Counted from the first letter of the stretch, positions 50,517 through 60,481 are shown. The stretch is DNA of 64,000 nt from Lysobacter sp. KIS68-7 (GCF_021284745.1 NZ_CP089925.1:3187133-3251132), one strand, 5' to 3'. Program-made: numbers and translations. The notes: generated by a model from the letters alone, not told the origin.

Positions 50517-50762
50517 ATGGCCCCCATGAAGGACCACACCAGAGCGCCCCTCGGCCAAGGCTCCGCTTTCGCGATGGGCCTGTTCTTCCTCTACCTGGGC
50601 GGCCAGGCGTTCCTCGATTCGATCGACGCCGGCGCTCTGCTCTTCCGGGTCAAGTTCACCGAACTGGACGGAGACCTCGCCGGGGTGTTGATGGCGACGT
50701 GCATCGTTGCAGGCGGCTACCTGGTTGCCAGTTCGTACAGGCAACTCAGATCGCGCGCCTAG
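50517..50762 (+). CDS. small two-helix membrane protein
   Basis: 81 residues from ATG 50517 (ATG 50526 also possible). Helices at about 18-37 ('AFAMGLFFLYLGGQAFLDSI') and 52-70 ('DLAGVLMATCIVAGGYLVAS'). It has no recognised family. It may be translated after read-through of the upstream terminator. Its TAG shares CTAG with the stop of the convergent RDD gene. Confidence 0.6.
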   Translation: MAPMKDHTRAPLGQGSAFAMGLFFLYLGGQAFLDSIDAGALLFRVKFTELDGDLAGVLMATCIVAGGYLVASSYRQLRSRA

Positions 50763-51721
50763 TGCGCTGACGACGGCTCCGCCAGCTTCGCCGGATCAAA
50801 CCGAAACTCGTAATTCCGCCACTGGCTCGCAATGCCCAGGTCGTACCCGTAGGACAGCACCACGCGGACGTAATCCCGCTCGGCCAGCGCCGGCGACGCC
50901 TGGATCGCGGCCCCCGCGAGGCGCTTCGCAAACCGCTTGTCCTTGAGGACTTCGTCGTTCTCCAACTGCGCCACCACGAAGAGATAGTGGGACTCCACGC
51001 CATTGGACCAGGCCGACACGTCCTGCACGCCGGCATGCTGCACGCCCGGCGTCGCCGCCACGGCGTTGTAGGCCGGCAGCAACCGGGCCCATAGCGGCAT
51101 CGACATCAATTGGTTCGCCGCCACCGGTGCCGCCAACGCGGCCGCCACCAACAGGCCGACGACGACCACGTGGCCCCGCCACAAGCGCGGCAACGTGACG
51201 GGGTCGCGCGGCGCGGACGCCGGCACCACCCAAGATCCGACCGCATAGTCATGCAGCGAGCGGCGCGTCGAGCGATTGAACACGAACAGGTAAACGATCG
51301 AGAACAGCACGCCGAAGATGAGCAGAGACTCGACGAAGACCCACGGCGCGGCCAGCGCTTCCATGGGCAAGGGCGCGCCGTTGAGGAACCACGGCACGCC
51401 GAGCACGACGTAGCGCGCGAAGGACCGCGGCAGCGACAGGAAGGTCCCGTCCAGGCGCTGCGTGCGGATCCCCAGGAGGATCTTGCCCAGCGTCTGCCCA
51501 CCGGTGATGCGGCTGTTCAATACGCCGAAATACGCCAGCGAGATCGCGAAGCCGATGACACGCGCGTACACGCCCCAGCGCGCGAGGGTGTCGAACATCA
51601 CCATGCCCAGGACCATGCCGACGATCCCCAGGAACACGCCGTCGATCACGAACGCGCCGACGCGGCGCCAGAATCCTGCGGCACGCAGCGTGGGCTGCGC
51701 GGGTGCGGTGGTGTCTTGCAT
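50759..51721 (-). CDS. RDD-family membrane protein
   Basis: 320 residues. The RDD domain occupies the first half: 'GFWRRVGAFVIDGVFLGIVG' (Arg-Asp pair in helix 1), 'ITGGQTLGKILLGIRTQRLDG' and 'SLHDYAVGSWVV' (D of the third motif). The second half has one helix at about 190-205 and a soluble domain with charged helices ('QLENDEVLKDKRFAKRLAGAAI'). RDD proteins have been linked to Na+/H+ or other transport and to membrane stress; the role here is unknown. Confidence 0.88.
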   Translation of the reverse strand: MQDTTAPAQPTLRAAGFWRRVGAFVIDGVFLGIVGMVLGMVMFDTLARWGVYARVIGFAISLAYFGVLNSRITGGQTLGKILLGIRTQRLDGTFLSLPRSFARYVVLGVPWFLNGAPLPMEALAAPWVFVESLLIFGVLFSIVYLFVFNRSTRRSLHDYAVGSWVVPASAPRDPVTLPRLWRGHVVVVGLLVAAALAAPVAANQLMSMPLWARLLPAYNAVAATPGVQHAGVQDVSAWSNGVESHYLFVVAQLENDEVLKDKRFAKRLAGAAIQASPALAERDYVRVVLSYGYDLGIASQWRNYEFRFDPAKLAEPSSAH

Positions 51722-51808
51722 GGTGGGGCTCCCCTTTCGCGGGGATGGTACATGTACGGAGGAGTGCCACGTCGACGGTCGCAACGGCGATCAAGAAAAA
51801 TTCCCGGT

Positions 51809-53418
<1,610 letters not shown>

Positions 53419-53430
53419 TCAAGACCTGAG

Positions 53431-54210
53431 TCACGCCTCGGACGCTTCCCGCGACAGATCGCGATCGCGAATGCGCGGGGCCACGTTGTCCAGGAACCAT
53501 TGACGCAGGTCCTCAAACGAATCGACGCGACTGCGGACTCCATCGATTTCGATGACGTAGTGGGAGTCGAATAGGAAGCCCTTTGGCGTCAAACTGCCAC
53601 CAAAACCGCTTGCGACCTGCATGTAGGTCTCGATCGTCGCCTGACGTCGCTGGATGACGGTGATCAACGATGCAAGCGCCGCCCTATCGTCTGTCGCCAT
53701 CGCCAGCACAGACGACGACGCGTCGGGAGGCATCGAACTGGCGGGAGCCGACACGCCTTTGATTTGGACAGCTGGCGCCCTCTCCGTGGGCCCCTCCGAC
53801 GAGCCCGACGACGGTTGTGGAACTACGACCTTGACGTAGGCAACGAAGCCTACGATCAGCAACGCGATGGGGAAAAACATCGTCTTAAACATGAGCGCCC
53901 AATCATCGGACCCCATGGCGTAATCGTAAGGTTCGAACAGCCACCAGTAGACGGGCACTCCCACCAGCCACAGCGCACAAAGTACGGCCACCAACCGCAC
54001 GCTGGACGACTGCCGCCACAACGACTCCCCTGAACGCGAGAATCGCTCGACGAGTCCGGGAGCGGCTCCTGCAAACGCGATTCCCACCATGATTGGGGCA
54101 GCAATCCAGCCGGCGCCGCGCGGATTGAGATTCAGGGCAGCAAGGAGTGCAACTTCCCCAGCGGCGACAACGGCAAACCCGACCAAGAAACCAATGACTT
54201 TGACTAGCAC
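53431..54210 (-). CDS. membrane protein with soluble C-terminal domain, unknown
   Basis: 259 residues from a GTG start; an AGGGGGAT run nine bases upstream supports it. Four helices (about 3-25, 35-55, 70-92, 110-130) are followed by a Ser/Pro/Ala linker and a C-terminal domain ('DDRAALASLITVIQRRQATIETYMQ', 'KGFLFDSHYVIEIDGVRSRVDSFEDLRQWFLD'). GC content is intermediate between the core and the island that starts at 54.4 kb. No family recognised. Confidence 0.6.
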   Translation of the reverse strand: MLVKVIGFLVGFAVVAAGEVALLAALNLNPRGAGWIAAPIMVGIAFAGAAPGLVERFSRSGESLWRQSSSVRLVAVLCALWLVGVPVYWWLFEPYDYAMGSDDWALMFKTMFFPIALLIVGFVAYVKVVVPQPSSGSSEGPTERAPAVQIKGVSAPASSMPPDASSSVLAMATDDRAALASLITVIQRRQATIETYMQVASGFGGSLTPKGFLFDSHYVIEIDGVRSRVDSFEDLRQWFLDNVAPRIRDRDLSREASEA

Positions 54211-54384
54211 GGACGATCCCCCTGAGATCTCGTGAGCTGAGCAACTTCGGCTCGCACGCTAGTTTGCCACCACCGGTCGTCGATACGCTCGCAAGCTACG
54301 TTGCTGCGCCGCGTCTGAGAATTTTTCTCACGTCTGTCACCGGATCCGTCCCTGATGCTAGAAGCGCTAGCTATCTTGCGACCC

Positions 54385-54390
54385 TATAGT
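54385..54390 (+). promoter_or_regulatory. -10-like box before the HNH gene
   Basis: TATAGT lies 28 bases before the ATG at 54419. No good -35 hexamer is seen; the sequence between 54356 and 54372 has the inverted repeat GCTAG-AAGCG-CTAGC. The 208-base gap 54211-54418 also holds the hairpin TGAGAA-TTT-TTCTCA and nothing else recognisable. Confidence 0.35.
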
Positions 54391-54418
54391 TGGCGGATCC
54401 AACTCGTGTAACACCGAC

Positions 54419-55216
54419 ATGACGATTTGTGCTTATTGCGGCCAAGATCAGAAAACAACACGGGAACACGTGATCCCAGCATTCCTGTATGCGTTTCAAA
54501 AGCAACTCGAGCAGTCAGTGGTCGGCTGGAATGAAGTCGCGAATAAAATGGTCGATGGAGAAGTCACGATTAAGGATGTCTGCGCCGAGTGCAATAATGG
54601 CGTCCTCGGTCAGCTTGACGCATACGGGAAACAAGTTCTGACCGAATCCGGTCTTCTAGTTCATAACTACGAACGGGTATTGCTGCCGCTCAGGTACAAC
54701 TACTCTCTGCTACTGCGCTGGCTGTTGAAGATGTCGTTCAACTCTTCGCGCATGGGCGGAGCCCATGCTTCCCGCTTTTACGAGCACATCCCATTTATTC
54801 TTGGGCATGCGCCACACCCGCCAAGATATAAAGTTGCGGTTGTCGCGTACTTAGCCGCTCCGGAACTGATCAGCAAGATCCCGGAGCCACCTCAAGCCTT
54901 TCTCACGATCTCGGGGACCTCTGGTGTTGTGAACCCGTTTTTCGTGCGGCTTGGCTACGGATTGCCTCGGGACAGACTCATCCATCGGCCAATCACCCTG
55001 GGGGCAGCCATCTTTCATGTGCTCCTGTTCAACGACGACGTTCTCCCTGGGCATGCAGCCGTCGAAATTCGCTCACTCACTAAGGCGATGCCCGGAGCCA
55101 TTGAGCTCGACCCAAAGCGAGGGCTAGTTGAGATTAGAGCTGGAACGCAGACTTGGCTCGATCTGCATGTCCCTCAGGCGACTCGCATGCACGCTACAGG
55201 AGCGCGAATCGAGTAG
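54419..55216 (+). CDS. HNH-type zinc-finger nuclease-like protein
   Basis: 265 residues. The N-terminus has the HNH-like module 'CAYCGQDQKTTREHVIPAFL' (C-x2-C, E-H-V-I-P) and 'VCAECNNGVLGQLDAYGKQ' (C-x2-C-N-N), as in HNH endonucleases of mobile regions. The remainder is a mixed fold of unknown type. The GC content is clearly lower than in the core genes, which marks the left end of the accessory island. A restriction or defence role is likely by context and not proven. Confidence 0.75.
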   Translation: MTICAYCGQDQKTTREHVIPAFLYAFQKQLEQSVVGWNEVANKMVDGEVTIKDVCAECNNGVLGQLDAYGKQVLTESGLLVHNYERVLLPLRYNYSLLLRWLLKMSFNSSRMGGAHASRFYEHIPFILGHAPHPPRYKVAVVAYLAAPELISKIPEPPQAFLTISGTSGVVNPFFVRLGYGLPRDRLIHRPITLGAAIFHVLLFNDDVLPGHAAVEIRSLTKAMPGAIELDPKRGLVEIRAGTQTWLDLHVPQATRMHATGARIE

Positions 55217-55277
55217 CTCCGCCAGCGAGCTGGCGTTGGCTGGCGCCCACCACTGGACGCCAGCCACACTCCAACGC

Positions 55278-55565
55278 TCACGCCTTCCCCTTCCGCCCCT
55301 TCTCCACCACGTCATACGCCTTCGCCAGCTCGGTCGAAAACGTCGTCACGGCGATGACGGCGTCGATCTCCTTGAAGAGACGCGTGAACCACCACGCGAG
55401 TGCATCCGGGCGCAGGCGGGCGTCGTGGCGGCTCGCGTTCGAGCCGACGGCGGTCAGCTGCATCATCAGGTGCAGGTGGTTGCGCAGCTGGACCAGGTCG
55501 GCGTGCGCGGCTTCCGGAATGGCGAACACGGTGAGCGCGCGCGGCGCGTCGGATTTCTCTGACAT
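55278..55565 (-). CDS. XAC0095-like small helical protein
   Basis: 95 residues. 'LTVFAIPEAAHADLVQLRNHLHLMMQL' fits the pattern of XAC0095-family proteins from Xanthomonadaceae (F-x-L-P-x-x-a-x-x-x-L-x-x-L-x-x-H). Those are short helical proteins of unknown function. The C-terminus is basic ('VEKGRKGKA'). The family name is from memory of the pattern. It is followed upstream by a 265-base gap with nested inverted repeats. Confidence 0.6.
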   Translation of the reverse strand: MSEKSDAPRALTVFAIPEAAHADLVQLRNHLHLMMQLTAVGSNASRHDARLRPDALAWWFTRLFKEIDAVIAVTTFSTELAKAYDVVEKGRKGKA

Positions 55566-55590
55566 GGGAACCTCCTCGATGCGGGAAGAA

Positions 55591-55614
55591 CTTGCGTCGC
55601 GGGTGCGACGCAAG
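55591..55614. repeat. 10-bp perfect inverted repeat
   Basis: CTTGCGTCGC (55591-55600), loop GGGT, GCGACGCAAG (55605-55614), 26 bases upstream of the XAC0095-like start on its own strand. It could be an operator or a leader hairpin. Confidence 0.6.
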
Positions 55615-55625
55615 GTGTCGGGAGG

Positions 55626-55750
55626 CTGAAAGCCGGTTCGAGATCGGCGGAGTAATTCCCTCTTGCGAGGTGTTGTATTCGTCCCCTCCCGACGCAGGTG
55701 ACACCTGCGGCTCGCAACAAGGGGATTGCGACTCGAACCGAAGCTTTCAG
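55626..55750. repeat. nested inverted-repeat element, 125 bp
   Basis: CTGAAAGC-CGGTTCGAG (55626-55642) is matched inverted by 55732-55750 (with two extra bases). Inside, AATTCCCTCTTGCGAG pairs loosely with CTCGCAACAAGGGGATT, and the centre holds a perfect CGCAGGTG-A-CACCTGCG (55693-55709). The whole 55566-55829 gap holds this element, the 10-bp repeat and no gene. It looks like a structured RNA or a small mobile inverted repeat. Confidence 0.6.
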
Positions 55751-55829
55751 GCTCCGTCGAGAATCGTGCCGTTGCGTGCCGGTGCTGCGATATCAGACGA
55801 GAACGTGTCAACGCGCGGACACGTCTTGT

Positions 55830-56312
55830 TCACTCGTTGGATTCAGGCGCAGGCTGCGGTTTCCTCTTCCTGCCACGACCGAAGCGCGCGCCGAGCTCCT
55901 GGACGAGCGCGCCCAATCCCCGCTTGGCGCCGAAGGTCTTCGACAATGCATAGCCCACGCTGACGACGTCCATGACGTCCATGCCGAGCGCGGCGCGCGT
56001 GTCCTTGACCAACTGGGCCACGCGCTGAAGTTCGTCGTCGATGCGCACAATGCGGTCCAGCGCGTCCATGTCCGCGACCGCACCTGCGACGTCCAGGTCG
56101 GCGGGCACCATCGTTGGGTTCTGCTGCAAGGTGCGGATGATGGTGCGCGCACGCCCCTCCTCGGTGGGCCCCATGCGCTTGTTGCGGCGTTGACTCGGGG
56201 GCAGCGAGACCAGGCCCCTCAGGCGCTCGGTGATCTGTTGGATCGAATGGATCACGTCGCGCTCGTCCTGCTCGGTGATGACCATGGAGATGCGGTTTTT
56301 TTGCTCTGACAT
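55830..56312 (-). CDS. helical protein of unnamed ~160-aa family
   Basis: 160 residues from ATG 56312 with AGAGGTT upstream. Amphipathic helices occupy nearly all of it: 'NRISMVITEQDERDVIHSIQQITERLRGLVSL', then 'NPTMVPADLDVAGAVADMDALDRIV' and 'DDELQRVAQLVKDTRAALGMDVMDVV'. It resembles an unnamed family of about 170-residue helical proteins with an N-P-x-L-V-P motif that I have seen in many phyla. The tail is basic ('GRGRKRKPQPAPESNE'). Function unknown. Confidence 0.65.
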   Translation of the reverse strand: MSEQKNRISMVITEQDERDVIHSIQQITERLRGLVSLPPSQRRNKRMGPTEEGRARTIIRTLQQNPTMVPADLDVAGAVADMDALDRIVRIDDELQRVAQLVKDTRAALGMDVMDVVSVGYALSKTFGAKRGLGALVQELGARFGRGRKRKPQPAPESNE

Positions 56313-56437
56313 TGCGGCGAACCTCTTGCGAACGATCTTGTTCGTCAAAAGGATTCGGCTGCCGGAAGGGCAAATGCAATGAGTGGGTGTCCGGGGTGAA
56401 CGCAGTGGCGTTCGTCGGTGGAAAAGACTCAGGTTGA

Positions 56438-56626
56438 GTGAGAAAAATCTACCTGCTTAAGGAGGTCTGCGACGTCGTTAAGGAGGTTCTGAACTTGCTC
56501 AAGAAGGTCCGCGACTCCCTTCGGGAGATTCTGGACTTGCTTCAAGAAGCCCAGAACGTCGCTAAAGAGACTCTCAACCTTCTTCAGGAGGTTCTGGACC
56601 TACTTCAGGATCTCGCGAGCTCTTGA
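56438..56626 (+). pseudogene. possible coiled-coil small gene, broken by frameshift
   Basis: 62 residues from GTG 56438: after 'MRKIY' it is made of seven-residue repeats with Leu/Val at a and d positions ('LLKEVCDVVKEVLNLLKK', 'LLQEAQNVAKETLNLLQE'). The heptads continue in another frame after the stop (56623 onward, 'EALGLLQEAG'), consistent with loss of one base in a longer coiled-coil gene. There is no convincing ribosome binding site. A non-coding satellite origin is equally possible. Confidence 0.3.
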
Positions 56627-56720
56627 AGGAGGCCTTGGGCCTCCTTCAGGAAGCCGGCAGCATCGCGAACGACGTTCCGGACATCCTTCAGGAAGCCCGG
56701 AACCTCCATGGCGGCTACTT
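56453..56720. repeat. 21-bp tandem-repeat array (about 13 units) encoding heptads on both strands
   Basis: Degenerate 21-base units of the type CTTCAGGAGGTTCTGGACCT run from 56453 to 56720, each with an AGGAG-like core. In the plus frame starting GTG 56438 they read LLKEVCD VVKEVLN LLKKVRD (heptads) up to a TGA at 56624. A one-base shift there moves the heptads to another frame. The minus strand from ATG 56709 also reads heptads (GFLKDVRN..., 34 codons), then a second frame (NLLKKVES...). Neither strand is an intact gene now. The 56313-56719 gap holds only this array and a GTG-led frame. Confidence 0.75.
56624..56648. repeat. hairpin within the tandem array
   Basis: TGAAGGAGGCC-TTG-GGCCTCCTTCA, an 11-bp perfect stem, sits exactly at the frameshift point of the array. 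Slippage or repair at the hairpin could explain the frameshift. Confidence 0.55.
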
Positions 56721-58183
56721 CAAGAGTGACAAAATGACGTCACATCGCCTGACAGAAACTCGTGGATCAAGAGCTCAGCGCGGTTGGCAAGATCGTCTTC
56801 GAGCGCATCGGCGCTGACCCTCAGCTCAATGGCCCTTTCCATTTTTGCTGCAATTTCCTGTTCAATTTCCCGCTTCAGTCGAACAACTGGCGTTCTCGCG
56901 ACATCATCCGGATCAAGGTGAGGAATCGAGGTGCCGTACGCATTGCGGATGACCAGGGGGCGCCCCAGCTCCGGATGGCCGAGGACCGTAAACAAATACC
57001 CAGGGCGGATATGCCCTTCTTTAGGAATGATTCGGATGAGGTCGTGAGAGAAAAAAGCATCCTCGTGCTTTTTCGTCATTAGTGAAACGCTTCCGTTCAA
57101 CCCGTACGTCTGACCCGAACATGCCATCACGATCCAGCCGGCTTTGACTCTATAAGAATCCGGATTGTCCGCCTGCTCAACTAGCACACGCTTTGTAACA
57201 CCGGGATTGATGGAGAAAAGCTCATCCGCGCTAAGGTAGCGATCACCCTCGTCACCGAAGATGCGCTTGAAGCGAGTCAACCACCACACACCATCAGATA
57301 CATCAGCGAGCAGCTCGATTTGAAGACCGCGCCTTTTGAACTGCTCAATAAGGTCAGTAGCCATTGGCGAATGAAATGAGGCTTCCAGCCGACGACGCGT
57401 CTTCAACAGCTCACTTGCGCGAACCGTGAATCCAGTTTCAGACCCCTTTGAAGGAACACCGCCAACAGCGGCAGCAAAAGCATCTTCCGCTTCCTTCTGA
57501 AGGCTCCATGCTTGGTTTCTATGTTCAAGAACTCGCCGAACATCGTCATTAAAAACGCGCAAGAGATCATCACGCAGGATGGGCACCGGGACACCCTCAA
57601 TATGCCCGGGCTCCAAGTGTTTGATCATGTGGCCATACTTTTCCGACATCATCATTTCATGAGCAGATTTAGTGCGGAGAAATGCGTATAGCCAGCCCCA
57701 GTGCTTTTGCTTCTTCGGGGAAATGCGAAGCAGATCGTGCGAGATCAAGACTCCCTTATGCGCTGCATAAATCAACGTGGCGCGCCCCACGCTCCCCGAG
57801 CACGTTACGACTATGGTTCCGTTCTCAATGAATCGCTCGGATGAATCCTCTGTCCGATCAAGTGAAAGGAATTTCCTGGGCGAGGGTCGCAAGTCGAAGA
57901 CTTGCGTCGCTGCCAGGAAAGGCGTTCCGAATTCCTTGTCAAGCTGGATACCCTTTAGACGATGCGGCTGCCAAACGCTTGCAATGTGGCCGATACGCGA
58001 GCCTTGGCTGTGATTCTGAAACTGCAGCCTAAGTCCGTAGCCCCCAGACAGATAGTTCTCGGCCTCCATTCGTCGGCCGCCTCGAACCAGTTCGGAAGTG
58101 GAAATAACCGCCCACTTTGGCTCATGCCATGGCCACGTCGTTTGTTCACCGCGAGGGGCGCTTAGCTTTGCTCTGATAGCCAT
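56720..58183 (-). CDS. type I restriction-modification specificity subunit (HsdS-like)
   Basis: 487 residues with two target-recognition-like halves. Each half has the HsdS pattern of a variable beta-part followed by a conserved helix: 'FLAATQVFDLRPS', 'IVVTCSGSVGRATLIYAAHKGVLISHDLLRI', and the second 'GWIVMACSGQTYGLNGSVSLM', 'FFSHDLIRIIP', 'GTSIPHLDPDDVARTPVVRLKREIEQEIAAKMERAI' (spacer helix). HsdS gives DNA-sequence specificity to the M and R subunits. It starts inside the last 22 bases of the methyltransferase remnant, so it is still coupled to it. Confidence 0.88.
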   Translation of the reverse strand: MAIRAKLSAPRGEQTTWPWHEPKWAVISTSELVRGGRRMEAENYLSGGYGLRLQFQNHSQGSRIGHIASVWQPHRLKGIQLDKEFGTPFLAATQVFDLRPSPRKFLSLDRTEDSSERFIENGTIVVTCSGSVGRATLIYAAHKGVLISHDLLRISPKKQKHWGWLYAFLRTKSAHEMMMSEKYGHMIKHLEPGHIEGVPVPILRDDLLRVFNDDVRRVLEHRNQAWSLQKEAEDAFAAAVGGVPSKGSETGFTVRASELLKTRRRLEASFHSPMATDLIEQFKRRGLQIELLADVSDGVWWLTRFKRIFGDEGDRYLSADELFSINPGVTKRVLVEQADNPDSYRVKAGWIVMACSGQTYGLNGSVSLMTKKHEDAFFSHDLIRIIPKEGHIRPGYLFTVLGHPELGRPLVIRNAYGTSIPHLDPDDVARTPVVRLKREIEQEIAAKMERAIELRVSADALEDDLANRAELLIHEFLSGDVTSFCHS

Positions 58184-58875
58184 TTCTGGAACGCCTGGGC
58201 AATTTGGAGGGTGTTGTCGTCGACGACCTTTTTGAGCGTCTTCTGTTTACGAATCACAGGTTTTCCGTCGACGTACTCCCGGACCTTCTCTTCAATTTCT
58301 TGAACAATCTCGTTTCCCTTCTTGTCGCGGACGTAGGTCTTATTGCCACGCTTGTCATGCCCGATGTGATCCGCGACCGCCATAAACACCGGATAGTCAT
58401 TCAAACGCCCCGCGGCGGCCTCCAAGTTGACCTCTTCGTCCGTCTTTCTTTGTAGAACAAGAACACTCGTCTGCACGCTTACATTTGGTTGAAATGTGTC
58501 GGCGTGCAGGTCAATCGAGCCAAGCACTCGCGTATGCCGGAGGATCCATTGACGAACGTATCCCAAGCCTGGGGAGCCCAAAATCCCATCAGGCAGCACC
58601 ATGGCTACCCGACCAGTTCCCGGCTTTAAAAACTTGATGCACCTTTCGATGAACAAGATCTCTGGCGGCTGACTCTTCTGGACGCCGCGCCCCATGACCC
58701 ATTGGTCCTCTATCCCGTTGTACGTCCACGAGTGGCCAAGATCAAACTGCTCAAGAATCGAAGGCTCATCGATAGGAATCTTTGAACCAAACGGCGGATT
58801 AGTAAAAATCAAGTCGACATTGCCAATCAGATTTCGCTTGCGGAGCTTGTCTTCCCATGTCGCCGGCGATATCCC
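58162..58875 (-). pseudogene. N6-adenine methyltransferase remnant (HsdM-like), 5' end deleted
   Basis: Open from the codon after TAA at 58878-58876. The translated part starts inside the catalytic domain: 'WEDKLRKRNLIGNVDLIFTNPPFG' gives motif IV NPPF, then 'RVAMVLPDGILGSPG' and a C-terminal helical part. Everything before, including the SAM-binding motif I (F-x-G-x-G) and the N-terminal HsdM domain, is missing. No start codon with a ribosome binding site exists. It cannot methylate by itself. Its first 77 bases overlap the 3' end of the DUF262 gene in another frame, which marks the deletion junction. Confidence 0.85.
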
Positions 58876-60436
58876 TTAAGTAGGCTTCTGGCAGCTTATT
58901 ACTTATGCGCCGGTTCGTTTGCCCACCGATAAACGCGAAGTTAGCAACTTCGTTTATGTCCTGCGATGAGTACAAATCTTTGAGGAGGGACTTCGGAAAG
59001 ATGTGGTGATACTGGATGTAATGAAGTTTTCCCTGATGCGCCATGGACAGGTTAAGCCCGCTGTACCAGTCACAGGCGCCGACCTGGCGTAGAGCCAAGT
59101 AGGATGCCTTGAACACCGGAGTACCGACGCCGCGTCCTTTGAAGTCATCGCTGGTCACCTCTAGGCGCCCGACTTGCTGCTTAAGGTTTTTGTGTAGGCC
59201 AACGAGGCCTAGCCCAGAGAACAACTCGTTCAAGTCCTGATTCAGGAGTGTCTCGGACGAGCCCCGGCTGTAGCGTCCTCGAACATTAGCCAGATGAAAC
59301 CACCGCAAAAGATCGGAAGACTCCACCGCTGTGAGCTTATTGCTTCGCAACTGACTGAATACTCCGAGGGGGATCATCAACGTGGGCGCAGTCAGCAGCG
59401 ACTCGTCTTCAACGCCCGCATTCTTGCTAAGGAAGTTGACTGCAAAGCGCAGAGCTTCTTGAGCATGCTTCCAGCCTTCCTTTAGTTGCGCCTCGCTCAA
59501 ATTTGCTGCAGCACGGAACAAACTTTGTCGGGTTGCAAAGACGACCATCGCTCGCACTAGCAAGCCAGTGTCGAGGGTGAACTGCGACTTCTCACACTCC
59601 TCCTGGAAGGTCTCCAGCTCAGCCAGAACGTTCCGCCATCGGGATGAGATCTGCGCAAGAGCCAAGTCGGAAGATCTTAGCTTCACGCCCAAGGAGTTGA
59701 CCCGAACAAATATCTCGGTCACCTCGTTATAGCCGAGAGCACGCGGCAAGACGTGCACAACATAGGAATAGTCTTTGATCTTGCGGACTTGTTCGATGCG
59801 CTTCTGATAGCGCTCATAACGAGGGTCGTCCCAGCCCTTCAGGCCTGCTGCCCGTAACAGCTCCGTATCACTCTTGCCGTTGAAGATTTCACGGACCGAA
59901 ACCCAGTTCGGTTTGGCTGCGAGCCGCTTGCTAGAGACGACAAATGTTAGCTTGTTGAAGCGCGCGCTAAAGGTGTCCTCGGCCTCGTCCTCATCATCGG
60001 TGTCAACGTCCGACTCGGCATCCGGCTCTTCCAATGGATCGTCCTCGTCCTCGTCCACCTCGGTGACCTCGGACAATCCTTCCGGATGCTCCAAATTGAA
60101 CAAGATGTCGATCGGGTATTTACGCCCGCGCACTTTTACCTTGTCCCCACTCATAAGTGCGGCGAGGGAAGTCACGCGTTGCTGGCCATCGAGCAAAAGT
60201 TTGGTCCCGGCGAAGTTATCAGTTGCTGGTTTTATCGCGAACTCACGCGTGGGGACAGGCTCGTCCGTTTCCCACATCAAAATCGAGCCGCTCGGATAGC
60301 CACGATAAAGAGAATCCATCAGGTCGCGAACACGAGTCGCCTTCCAGACATATCGTCGTTGTATCTCAGGCAAGCGCAGCTCGCTGCGACGTTGCATGCC
60401 AACCAACTCGTCGACGGTGTAGTTCACCTGGGCCAT
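58799..60436 (-). CDS. DUF262 protein (ParB-like NTPase-nuclease with HNH), C-terminus altered
   Basis: 545 residues from ATG 60436 (AGGA upstream; TTG at 60472 is open too). The N-terminal DUF262 core is intact: 'ELRLPEIQRRYVWKATRVRDLMDSLYRGYPSGS' and 'TKLLLDGQQRVTSL' (the D-G-Q-Q-R motif). An acidic insertion follows (about 125-165). The HNH region 'YIQYHHIFPKSLLKDLYSS' ... 'NFAFIGGQTNRRISNKLPEAYL' is present. After 'YLRDIAGDMG' the reading frame runs into the methyltransferase sequence in another frame, so the normal tail of about 50-60 residues appears lost. DUF262 proteins include GmrSD/DndF-type restriction factors. Confidence 0.88.
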   Translation of the reverse strand: MAQVNYTVDELVGMQRRSELRLPEIQRRYVWKATRVRDLMDSLYRGYPSGSILMWETDEPVPTREFAIKPATDNFAGTKLLLDGQQRVTSLAALMSGDKVKVRGRKYPIDILFNLEHPEGLSEVTEVDEDEDDPLEEPDAESDVDTDDEDEAEDTFSARFNKLTFVVSSKRLAAKPNWVSVREIFNGKSDTELLRAAGLKGWDDPRYERYQKRIEQVRKIKDYSYVVHVLPRALGYNEVTEIFVRVNSLGVKLRSSDLALAQISSRWRNVLAELETFQEECEKSQFTLDTGLLVRAMVVFATRQSLFRAAANLSEAQLKEGWKHAQEALRFAVNFLSKNAGVEDESLLTAPTLMIPLGVFSQLRSNKLTAVESSDLLRWFHLANVRGRYSRGSSETLLNQDLNELFSGLGLVGLHKNLKQQVGRLEVTSDDFKGRGVGTPVFKASYLALRQVGACDWYSGLNLSMAHQGKLHYIQYHHIFPKSLLKDLYSSQDINEVANFAFIGGQTNRRISNKLPEAYLRDIAGDMGRQAPQAKSDWQCRLDFY

Positions 60437-60481
60437 ATGGAGATCCTGAAATCCGTGGGCTGACGCCGCCAAGAAAACGTT

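Noticed and set aside
56453..56720. CRISPR array
   Set aside because: The units are 21 bases with no unique spacers; they are contiguous tandem repeats, not repeat-spacer units. No cas genes are near.
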